64,000 nucleotides of DNA, taken from assembly GCF_000296215.2 (NCBI RefSeq), contig NZ_CP013949.1:5821501-5885500 (forward strand), written 5' to 3'. The stretch's first letter is position 1. Every line of letters starts with the position of its first letter. Below the pieces are notes generated by a model, which saw only the letters and a program-made list of their open reading frames with translations, ran no database searches and was not told the origin of the DNA. The position numbers and the translations under genes are program-made. The stretch is from Bradyrhizobium sp. CCGE-LA001. GTDB taxonomy: Bacteria > Pseudomonadota > Alphaproteobacteria > Rhizobiales > Xanthobacteraceae. Positions 9,234 to 15,911 of this stretch are shown here, one piece after another.

Positions 9234-9541
9234 GCAAAGCCTCCGTCGGCACAAATCGTATGCTCTTCCCGTTCGCCGGTGCGTTGTAGCCGATGCATTC
9301 CTTGTACGATTGCAAACGAGCCCGGTCGTTCCACGGTCGTCCGGATTAATACGGTCCGGATGAACTCGTGCCGAAACATTCGGCAGAATCTCATCCTGCG
9401 CACGACATATTCGGCTACGACGGAGTTTACCATTGCATGCCGAGGCACCGCCGGAAAGTTGCACTCGGCAGCGTCACGTGTTTATGACAACATCATGAAG
9501 AGCTACGCTTCTCCCGAATTGCAGACATTGAAGTCTCAATC
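9234..9541. other. 308-bp intergenic region between divergent DUF155 and GT2 genes
   Basis: The region must hold two divergent promoters. It is less GC-rich than its flanks but contains no obvious repeat, RNA element or conserved small gene that I can recognise. Confidence 0.5.
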
Positions 9542-10117
9542 ATGCTGAGCGTCATCATTCCAACCGAGGGCGTCGAGCAGACGGCGGTCGCAACGCTGGC
9601 CGCGCTCGTTCCCGGCGCGGCTGCCGGCATCATCCGCGAGGTCCTCCTGGTCGATGGCGCCGGCAATGGCGTCATCGAACGCGTCGCCGACGTTGCCGGT
9701 TGCCGTTTCATCGGCATCGAGCCATCCTCCCAAGCTGCCGCCTTCGCCGCCGGCGCACGCCAGGCCCGTTCGCCGTGGCTGATGTTCCTGCCGGCCGGCG
9801 CTGTGCTGGAGACCGGCTGGATCGAGGAGACCACCCAGTTCATCCAGGCCGTCTCGGCGAGCGGGCGGGATCGCGCGGCGGTGTTTCGCTATGCGCGCTC
9901 ACCTTATGCCGACACCGGAGTCCGCGACATTCTCCGCGCCGTAGCCCGCAAGCTCGTGGGCCCGCTCGGCGATCAGGGGCTTTTGATCGCGCGCGATCAT
10001 TATGACCGGCTCGGCGGATACCCACCGCAGGCCCGCCGCGCCGAGGCACGGCTGCTCCGCCGGCTCGGACGCTCATCCCGCACCATGCTGCGCAGCCGGA
10101 TCGTCATGGCCGGGTGA
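9542..10117 (+). CDS. Glycosyltransferase family 2-like protein
   Basis: The product starts MLSVIIPTEGVEQTAVATLA and has REVLLVDGAGNG, resembling the nucleotide-sugar-binding start of GT-A fold family 2 enzymes. The usual D-x-D element is not obvious; the segment that should carry it reads WLMFLPAGAVLETGWIEE. At 191 residues it is short compared with typical GT2 proteins of 230 or more. It may belong to the small TIGR04283-like branch, or be inactive. Substrate is unknown. Confidence 0.65.
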   Translation: MLSVIIPTEGVEQTAVATLAALVPGAAAGIIREVLLVDGAGNGVIERVADVAGCRFIGIEPSSQAAAFAAGARQARSPWLMFLPAGAVLETGWIEETTQFIQAVSASGRDRAAVFRYARSPYADTGVRDILRAVARKLVGPLGDQGLLIARDHYDRLGGYPPQARRAEARLLRRLGRSSRTMLRSRIVMAG

Positions 10118-10125
10118 GAGCGCCA

Positions 10126-10169
10126 GATACTTGCCAAAGTCAAATAATTAATTGACAATGGCAAGTATC
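10126..10169. promoter_or_regulatory. 44-bp near-perfect palindromic operator upstream of MarR-GNAT gene
   Basis: The sequence from GATACTTGCCA to TGGCAAGTATC is an inverted repeat in which 38 of 44 positions match their mirror image; the outer 11 bp are perfect. It ends 11 bp before the start codon of the MarR-GNAT gene. MarR proteins usually bind such palindromes as dimers and repress themselves, so this is probably the autoregulatory operator and overlaps the promoter. Confidence 0.75.
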
Positions 10170-10180
10170 GAGGTGATCTC

Positions 10181-11110
10181 ATGGCAATGAACGGTATCGA
10201 CGACCAGATCGCAGCGGTTCGCGCCTTCAACCGCTTTTATACCCGCAAGCTCGGCGTACTCGACCAGCACCTTGGACAGAGCCCGTTCTCGCTCAGCGAG
10301 GCCCGCGTGCTCTACGAGCTCGCCCATCGGGATGACATCGCAGCCAAGGAGATCGGCAACGAGCTCGGTCTCGACCCCGGCTATCTCAGCCGCATCGTGC
10401 AAAGCTTCGACGAAAAGGGGCTTATCACGCGAAGGCCCCTGCCCGCCGATCGCAGGCAATACCAGCTCAGCCTCACCGCCAAGGGCCGCCAGGCGTTTGC
10501 CAAGCTGAACCTGGGCTCGCAAAATGAAGTTGCGGCCATGCTGGCTCAGCTTTCGGCCGACGACGCAACGCGGCTGACTCAGGCGATGGCGACCATCGAG
10601 GCCGTGCTGGAGCAACGTCGAAGCCAGCCCGCGGCTTTCATGCTGCGCAGCCACCGCGTGGGCGACATGGGATGGGTCATCTCGCGACAGGGCGCCGCCT
10701 ACGCTGCGGACTACGGCTGGGACGTCAGCTACGAGGCGCTGGTCGCCGAGATCTGCGCGCAGTTCATCAGGAACTACGACGCGGCGCGCGAGCACTGCTG
10801 GATCGCGGAAGTGGACGGCGAGCCCGTCGGCTCGGTCTTTCTGGTCAAGGCCAGCGACGAGGTCGCCAAGCTGCGCCTGTTGCAGGTGGAGAGGAAAGCG
10901 CGGGGGCTCGGCGTCGGCCGAGCGCTGGTCGAGCAATGCATCCAGGGCGCCCGCGAGAGAGGCTACAGCAGGATGACGCTGTGGACGCAGAGCATCCTGG
11001 TTGCCGCCCGTGGCATCTACAAGAGTGCGGGCTTTGAGCTCGTCGCCACCGAGCCGCATCGCAGCTTCGGGCAGGATCTGGTTGGGGAGACCTGGGAGCG
11101 GGATCTTTAA
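10181..11110 (+). CDS. MarR-type regulator fused to GNAT acetyltransferase
   Basis: The first roughly 145 residues form a winged-helix MarR domain, with EIGNELGLDPGYLSRIVQSF as recognition region and a DRRQYQLSLTAKG wing. Residues about 150-309 form a GNAT N-acetyltransferase domain with the acetyl-CoA motif ERKARGLGVGRALVEQCIQ. Such fusions are widespread but their ligands and substrates are mostly unknown. A ribosome binding site GAGGTG lies five bases before the ATG, and a large palindrome lies immediately upstream. The N-terminal repressor domain probably senses the same compound that the acetyltransferase modifies, but that is inference. Confidence 0.88.
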   Translation: MAMNGIDDQIAAVRAFNRFYTRKLGVLDQHLGQSPFSLSEARVLYELAHRDDIAAKEIGNELGLDPGYLSRIVQSFDEKGLITRRPLPADRRQYQLSLTAKGRQAFAKLNLGSQNEVAAMLAQLSADDATRLTQAMATIEAVLEQRRSQPAAFMLRSHRVGDMGWVISRQGAAYAADYGWDVSYEALVAEICAQFIRNYDAAREHCWIAEVDGEPVGSVFLVKASDEVAKLRLLQVERKARGLGVGRALVEQCIQGARERGYSRMTLWTQSILVAARGIYKSAGFELVATEPHRSFGQDLVGETWERDL

Positions 11111-11130
11111 TTGATCGAGGCACTTACTTC

Positions 11131-11270
11131 CTTCTCCCCTTGTGGGAGAAGGTGGCGCGAAGCGCCGGATGAGGGGTATCTATCCACACGGCGTGCGCTG
11201 AGAGAACCCCTCACCCAAGCGAGCTCGTGTCTACCAGCGGAGCTGCCTCTCCCACAAGGGGCGAGGGCAC
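11131..11270. repeat. Dispersed intergenic palindrome, family D (copy 1)
   Basis: CTTCTCCCCTTGTGGGAGAAG with GATGAGGGG on one side is mirrored by CCCCTCACCC and CTCTCCCACAAGGGGCGAG on the other. A related but diverged copy lies at 25245-25400, and a fragment at 8352-8368. It occupies the gap between the convergent MarR-GNAT and moaB genes. Confidence 0.8.
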
Positions 11271-11338
11271 ATCAATGCGAATCGTTCGCTCCTCTAATCG
11301 TCCGTGTGCGGATCAACATGATCCGCGCCAGCTCGTGT

Positions 11339-11902
11339 TCAAACCGTCGCGCCCTGCGCCTTCGGCCTTCGCAGATGCTCATCTAACCGCGGCATGATCT
11401 CGACGAAATTGCAGGGCCGCGTGCGGTAGTCGAGCTGGGCCTTGAGGATGCCGTCCCAGCCGTCGCGGCAGGCGCCGGGCGAACCGGGCAGGCAGAAGAT
11501 ATAGGTCGCGCCCGCGACGCCCGCCGTGGCGCGGCTCTGGATCGTCGACGCGCCGATCTTGGCGTGGCTCAGCATGTGGAACGCGATCGAGAAGCCGTCC
11601 ATGCGCTTCTCGAACAGCGGCTCGATCGCCTCCGGCGTGACGTCGCGTCCCGTAAAGCCGGTGCCGCCGGTGGTGATGACGACATCGACCCCGGCATCCG
11701 CGATCCAGCGGCGGATCACGGCGCGGATCGCCTCGACATCGTCGGTGACGATCTCGCGCGCGGCCAGCTGATGACCCGCCTCGGTCAGGCGATCGGCCAG
11801 CGTCTGGCCCGACTTGTCGTCCGCGAGCGCGCGCGTGTCCGACACCGTGAGCACCGCGATGTTGAGCGGGATGAACTGCTTTGTCTCGTCGATGGAGGCC
11901 AT
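11339..11902 (-). CDS. moaB: Molybdenum cofactor biosynthesis protein B
   Basis: MoaB/MogA-like proteins bind molybdopterin and adenylate it before molybdenum insertion. The product has the NIAVLTVSDTRALADDKSG start and the hallmark TTGGTGFTGRDVTPEA loop, plus LPGSPGACRDGWDGIL. The 187-residue length matches alphaproteobacterial MoaB. It starts with ATG at 11902. The gap to the upstream metallopeptidase is filled by repeat family F. Confidence 0.93.
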   Translation of the reverse strand: MASIDETKQFIPLNIAVLTVSDTRALADDKSGQTLADRLTEAGHQLAAREIVTDDVEAIRAVIRRWIADAGVDVVITTGGTGFTGRDVTPEAIEPLFEKRMDGFSIAFHMLSHAKIGASTIQSRATAGVAGATYIFCLPGSPGACRDGWDGILKAQLDYRTRPCNFVEIMPRLDEHLRRPKAQGATV

Positions 11903-11919
11903 TGTGCTTTATCCTCTTG

Positions 11920-12046
11920 TGTCCCGGACGCGATGCAGCGCGTAAGCGCTGCTTCGCAGAGCCGGGACCCATTGGCTTGAAACCGAGGCTGTGGGCCCCC
12001 GGCTCAGCGGCTCAGCATTCCATGCTGCGCCGCGTCCGGGGCACGA
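11920..12046. repeat. Dispersed intergenic palindrome, family F (copy 1)
   Basis: GTCCCGGACGCGATGCAGCG and the distal CTGCGCCGCGTCCGGGGCAC are inverted repeats, with internal CGGGACCC and GGGCCCCCGGCTC arms. A second copy lies at 44241-44372. It fills almost the whole gap between ypfJ and moaB. Confidence 0.8.
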
Positions 12047-12053
12047 GACTTTG

Positions 12054-12992
12054 CTATTGCCCACCGCCGAACGTGTTGCAGGCCTGCACCGTGCCCTGCT
12101 GATAGCCGGTCATGAACCACTGCTTGCGCTGCGCCGCCGAGCCGTGGGTGAAGGAATCCGGCACGACGCGTCCCGTGGCCTGGCGCTGCAGCGTATCGTC
12201 CCCGATCGCGCTCGCCGTGGACAGGGCGGCGTCGATGTCGCCGGGCTCGAGGAAGTTCGGGCGCTTCTTGGCCTCGCGGTTGACCCAGACGCCGGACAGG
12301 CAGTCGGCCTGCAACTCGACCTTCACCTGAAGCGCATTGGCTTCGGCCTTGCTGCCGGCCTGCTGCTGCAGGCGTGTCACGCGCGGAATGATGCCGAGCA
12401 GGTTCTGGATGTGATGACCGACCTCGTGCGCGATGATGTAGGCCGTGGTGAAATTGCACGCCGACTTGCCGGAGCAGCCGCGGAATCGCGTCTCGACCTC
12501 GCGGAAGAAGCTGGTGTCGAGGAAGATGGTGCGGTCCGGCGGGCAATAGAACGGACCCATCGCCGACTGCGCCATGCCGCAGCGGCCGCCATTGGTGGCG
12601 TTGCGGAACAGCACGATCTTCGGACCAGTATAGGTCTGGCCGTTGGCCTGGAAAATCTCGGTCCAGCGGTCGTCGATCTCGCCGAGGATGCCCGAGATCA
12701 TGCTGCCCATCTCGTCGGTGGGCGCGCCGCGCTTGCCGGAAGAGGACTGGCGATCGGTCTGGTAGGTCGGCGCATGGCCGCCGCCGGTGAGGATCTCGGC
12801 GCCGCCGATCAGGATGCGCGGGTCGATGCCGAAGGCATAGCCGACCAGGCCGAGGATGATGATGGTGCCGATGCCGAGCCCGCCGCCGCCCATGGGCAGG
12901 CCGAACCCGCCGCCTCCGCCGCCGCCAAAGCCACCACCTTCGTCGCGACGATCCTCGATGTCGTCGCTGCGGCGGAAGTCATCGTAACGCAT
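12054..12992 (-). CDS. ypfJ: YpfJ-type neutral zinc metallopeptidase
   Basis: The 312-residue protein has the zinc-binding HEVGHH motif near residue 190. It begins with a charged RRSDDIEDRRDE segment followed by a Gly-rich stretch, then a hydrophobic helix (IGTIIILGLVGYAFGI) that should anchor it in the inner membrane with the peptidase domain outside. This matches the YpfJ/KPN_02809 family. Conserved C-terminal segments such as GDDTLQRQ and HGSAAQRKQWF are present. The physiological substrate is unknown. Confidence 0.9.
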   Translation of the reverse strand: MRYDDFRRSDDIEDRRDEGGGFGGGGGGGFGLPMGGGGLGIGTIIILGLVGYAFGIDPRILIGGAEILTGGGHAPTYQTDRQSSSGKRGAPTDEMGSMISGILGEIDDRWTEIFQANGQTYTGPKIVLFRNATNGGRCGMAQSAMGPFYCPPDRTIFLDTSFFREVETRFRGCSGKSACNFTTAYIIAHEVGHHIQNLLGIIPRVTRLQQQAGSKAEANALQVKVELQADCLSGVWVNREAKKRPNFLEPGDIDAALSTASAIGDDTLQRQATGRVVPDSFTHGSAAQRKQWFMTGYQQGTVQACNTFGGGQ

Positions 12993-13409
12993 GGCGGCCT
13001 TCCCCTCGGGGTCCCTGGTTCAAGTTCGTCGGTGCGCATCGACGCCAAAGCTCAACGCGCCACACACGTAAAATTTCCGTTGCTTTTATCAATATCGTGG
13101 CCGGCAAAAATTGCCTAGTGCGACAGCATGCCGGTGCCAGCAAATTTTTCCGAGGGTCGAGCAATTTTTTCCGAGAGAAATTTGCAGCCTTTTTGGAGCC
13201 ATGATTGCTTCCGCAACGCGAGCAACCGCGAAATACACTATAAAACACGGCGTATGCGCACGACGACATGCACGCAGAACGCGATGCGAGTGTTGCCCAC
13301 GAAAGCGGCGGGTTAAGTCGATTTTTACTTTGCCGCTTCAATGTAACGGTCAGTCGGTTGTTTGGTCCCGCGTCGCCGACAGCGTCGCCTGAGTCAGAGT
13401 TCTTGAGTC
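12993..13409. other. 417-bp AT-rich divergent intergenic region between ypfJ and ccrM
   Basis: The region is clearly more AT-rich than its surroundings. It holds a GGCAA-AAA-TTGCC palindrome (13103-13115), a pair of 15-bp direct repeats (13140-13175) and a CtrA-like TTAA-N7-TTTA sequence at 13313-13327 that misses the consensus by one base. No convincing gene is present; short open frames here lack family features. Confidence 0.6.
13140..13175. repeat. Two direct repeats spaced 21 bp (two helical turns)
   Basis: GCAAATTTTTCCGAG and GCAATTTTTTCCGAG differ at one base and begin exactly 21 bp apart, which puts them on the same DNA face. A GCAAATTT/AAATTTGC inverted pair spans the block. This could be a tandem protein-binding site for ypfJ or ccrM control. 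Confidence 0.5.
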
Positions 13410-13465
13410 ATGGTAGAGTCGCGTCGCGGGGCGTCTGCAAGGGCGCCCCGCACAAATTTTGAGTC
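13391..13465. promoter_or_regulatory. Cluster of four GANTC methylation sites over the ccrM start
   Basis: GAGTC occurs at 13391-13395, 13405-13409, 13416-13420 and 13461-13465. GANTC is the sequence methylated by CcrM, and in Caulobacter methylation of GANTC sites in the ccrM promoter affects its own transcription. Four sites in 75 bp is far above the chance rate of about one per 256 bp, so autogenous control is likely. Confidence 0.65.
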
Positions 13466-14537
13466 CGCCTCGCATCGCATCATCCTCGGCGATTGCGTCG
13501 CCGAGATGTCGAAGCTTCAGGCTGGTTCGGTCGATCTCGTGTTCGCCGATCCGCCCTACAATCTCCAGCTCAAGGGCGACCTGAAGCGCCCCGACGAATC
13601 CCATGTCGACGCCGTCGACGACGATTGGGACAAGTTCGATTCGTTCTCCGCCTATGACGATTTCACCCGCGCCTGGCTGCTTGCCGCACGCCGCGCGATG
13701 AAGCCGTCGGCGACGATCTGGGTGATCGGCTCCTATCACAACATCTTCCGCGTCGGCGCCATCATGCAGGACCTCGGCTTCTGGCTCCTGAACGACATCG
13801 TCTGGCGCAAGACCAACCCGATGCCGAATTTCCGCGGCCGCCGCTTCACCAATGCGCACGAGACCATGATCTGGGCCGCGCGCGACGAGAAGGCCAAGGG
13901 CTACACGTTCAATTACGAGGCGCTGAAGGCGGCCAACGAGGACGTGCAGGCACGCTCCGACTGGCTGATCCCGCTGTGCACCGGCGAGGAGCGCCTCAAG
14001 GGCGCCGACGGCAAGAAAGTGCATCCGACGCAGAAGCCGGAAGGCCTGCTCGCGCGCGTGCTGCTGTCCTCCTCCAAGCCCGGCGATCTCGTGATCGATC
14101 CCTTCAACGGCACCGGCACCACGGGCGCGGTCGCCAAGCGTCTCGGCCGCTCCTATATCGGCTTCGAGCGCGACAAGACCTATGCGAAGGCCGCGGAAGC
14201 GCGCATCGCCGCGGTCGAGCCGCTGCCGGAAGCGAGCCTCGCCCCATTCATGACCGCGCGCGAAGCGCCACGGGTGGCGTTCTCCGAGCTGATCGAGCGC
14301 GGCATGATCATGCCCGGCACGAAACTGTTCGACGCCAAGAAGAAGCTCGGCGCCCTGGTGCGCGCCGACGGCGCCATCATGCTGGGTGACAAGGTCGGCT
14401 CGATCCACCGCATCGGCGCCGTGGCGCAAGGCTCGCAAGCCTGCAACGGCTGGACCTTCTGGCATGTCGAGACCAAGAAGGGCCTCAAGCTGATCGACGA
14501 ACTCCGCGCCGAGATCCGCGCCGGCATGGCGGAGTAG
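13410..14537 (+). CDS. ccrM: Cell-cycle DNA adenine methyltransferase CcrM (GANTC-specific)
   Basis: CcrM methylates adenine in GANTC and couples replication to transcription in alphaproteobacteria. The catalytic DPPYNLQL motif is at residue 47 and the SAM-binding FNGTGTTG motif near residue 232, an order typical of beta-class N6-adenine methyltransferases. The C-terminal roughly 90 residues, ending in ACNGWTFWHVETKKGLK, form the extra DNA-binding domain characteristic of CcrM and absent from most restriction methyltransferases. The 375-residue length includes about 17 extra N-terminal residues compared with Caulobacter. There is no partner nuclease gene, so this is an orphan housekeeping enzyme. 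Confidence 0.96.
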   Translation: MVESRRGASARAPRTNFESASHRIILGDCVAEMSKLQAGSVDLVFADPPYNLQLKGDLKRPDESHVDAVDDDWDKFDSFSAYDDFTRAWLLAARRAMKPSATIWVIGSYHNIFRVGAIMQDLGFWLLNDIVWRKTNPMPNFRGRRFTNAHETMIWAARDEKAKGYTFNYEALKAANEDVQARSDWLIPLCTGEERLKGADGKKVHPTQKPEGLLARVLLSSSKPGDLVIDPFNGTGTTGAVAKRLGRSYIGFERDKTYAKAAEARIAAVEPLPEASLAPFMTAREAPRVAFSELIERGMIMPGTKLFDAKKKLGALVRADGAIMLGDKVGSIHRIGAVAQGSQACNGWTFWHVETKKGLKLIDELRAEIRAGMAE

Positions 14538-14553
14538 CGGCTTTCGCGATCTC

Positions 14554-14650
14554 GTAGGGTGGGCAAAGCGAAAGCGTGCCCACCATCCCCGTCCATCCAG
14601 ATGGAAGCAGTGCCGGTGGGCACGGCGCTCCGCGCCTTTGCCCACCCTAC
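14554..14650. repeat. Dispersed intergenic palindrome, family C (copy 1)
   Basis: GTAGGGTGGGCAAAGCGAA at the left mirrors CGCCTTTGCCCACCCTAC at the right, with inner GTGCCCACC and GGTGGGCACGGCGC arms. A second copy is at 23081-23171. Confidence 0.88.
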
Positions 14651-14717
14651 GGCATCTTGAAGGAGGCGCCAGGCAGGACTAGATTTTACCGATCAGTCCC
14701 GTCCCGGTCCGGCTCCC

Positions 14718-15044
14718 ATGCGACGACAGTCCGAGACATTGCTGCTGGTGCCTTTGCTGCCGATCTTCCTGCTCGGCATGTTTCCGATGTTCCTGATCGC
14801 GCTGTTAGGCTTCTTCGGCCTCGCCCTATTCGGCGTGCTCGTGGTCTGCGTCGGACTCGCCAGCAGCAACGAGGCGCACGATAACTTCAACCATGACGTC
14901 ATCGTGCACGGCTACGCGCGCGGATCGGAGCGCAAGGCGCGTGCGTCGGACATGCATCTCGCCGCGAGGCTCGGATTGCGGCTGGAGGCCGTGGGCGCAG
15001 CGATGGTCATTACGGCGGCCATCGGCCTTTGTTACGCCTCCTGA
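14718..15044 (+). CDS. Small membrane protein of unknown function
   Basis: The 108-residue product has a long N-terminal hydrophobic block, residues about 8-48, probably two membrane helices, then a charged segment (NEAHDNFNHDVIVHGYARGSE) and a third hydrophobic helix at the C-terminus. I do not recognise a family. The start ATG at 14718 follows repeat C. It lies upstream of a glutathione S-transferase gene in the same direction, 122 bp apart. Confidence 0.55.
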   Translation: MRRQSETLLLVPLLPIFLLGMFPMFLIALLGFFGLALFGVLVVCVGLASSNEAHDNFNHDVIVHGYARGSERKARASDMHLAARLGLRLEAVGAAMVITAAIGLCYAS

Positions 15045-15166
15045 TCTGCGCACCGCGCAGATACCGCCCGGCAAACTCGGCGGTTGCTCTCGCGGAGCAG
15101 GTTCGGGCAAGTGGGGACCGCGGCAATGACACCGCGCCCGCTTCGGCAACAACATTGGGGAGATCG

Positions 15167-15853
15167 ATGCTCAAATTCTATTTCAACGGATCGCCGAACC
15201 CGACCAAGGTCGCGCTCTATCTCGAAGAGGCGGGACTGCCGTACGAGCCGGTGAAGATCGATACCCGCAAGGGCGAGCAGTTCACGCCGGACTACCTCGA
15301 GATCAATCCGAACGGCAAGGTGCCGGCGATCGACGACAACGGCACCATCGTGTTCGACTCGAACGCCATCCTGCTCTATCTCGCCGAGAAGACGGGCAAG
15401 TTTCTGCCCCCCGCCAGCGTGCGCGGCGAGACGCTGTCCTGGCTGATGTTCGTTGCGACCGGCGTCGGGCCGTATTCGGGGCAGGCGGTGCACTTCAAGC
15501 ACTTTGCGCCGAAGGAGCAGAACCACGACTACGCCCATAACCGCTACCAGTACGAGACCGACCGCCACTACAGGATTCTCGACGGCCATCTCAACGGCCG
15601 CCGTTACATGGTCGGCGACAGCTATTCGATCGTCGACATGGCGCTGTGGGGCTGGGCACGGATGGTGCCGTTCAAGCTCGGCGACGACGCCTTTACGCGG
15701 TACCCGAACGTGAAGCGGCTGGTGGACGAGATCTCGGCGCGGCCGGCGGCCGCGCGCGCCGTCGCGCTGAAGGACAAGTTCACCTTCAAGGCCGAGATGG
15801 ACGACGAGGCGCGAGCCAACATGTTCAAGCACATGACCACCAAGGTGGCCTGA
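15167..15853 (+). CDS. Glutathione S-transferase family protein
   Basis: The 228-residue product has the thioredoxin-like N-terminal domain (MLKFYFNGSPNPTKVALYLE) with the conserved cis-Pro region NPNGKVPAIDDNG and FDSNAILLYLAE, followed by an all-helical C-terminal domain. It resembles the bacterial GST branch near YfcG/Ure2-like proteins that act on disulfides. GGGGAG lies before the ATG at 15167, which was preferred to a longer frame. A strong shared terminator follows. Confidence 0.9.
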   Translation: MLKFYFNGSPNPTKVALYLEEAGLPYEPVKIDTRKGEQFTPDYLEINPNGKVPAIDDNGTIVFDSNAILLYLAEKTGKFLPPASVRGETLSWLMFVATGVGPYSGQAVHFKHFAPKEQNHDYAHNRYQYETDRHYRILDGHLNGRRYMVGDSYSIVDMALWGWARMVPFKLGDDAFTRYPNVKRLVDEISARPAAARAVALKDKFTFKAEMDDEARANMFKHMTTKVA

Positions 15854-15872
15854 TCGCGCCGGGACGTTGTTA

Positions 15873-15906
15873 GAGGCCACGCGCATGCGCGTGGCCTCTT
15901 GCTTTT
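15873..15906. terminator. Bidirectional intrinsic terminator
   Basis: A perfect 26-base palindrome from GAGGCCACGCGCA to TGCGCGTGGCCTC is followed by TTGCTTTT. It lies between the convergent GST and chemoreceptor genes and can serve both. Confidence 0.85.
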
Positions 15907-15911
15907 AGAAC

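Noticed and set aside
13313..13327. CtrA-like TTAA-N7-TTTA site upstream of ccrM
   Set aside because: It misses the TTAA-N7-TTAA consensus by one base and lies nearly 100 bp before the start; it is noted but not listed as a supported site.
13111..13392. Short plus-strand open frames upstream of ccrM
   Set aside because: They lie in AT-rich regulatory-looking DNA, have no ribosome binding sites or recognisable products and overlap each other.
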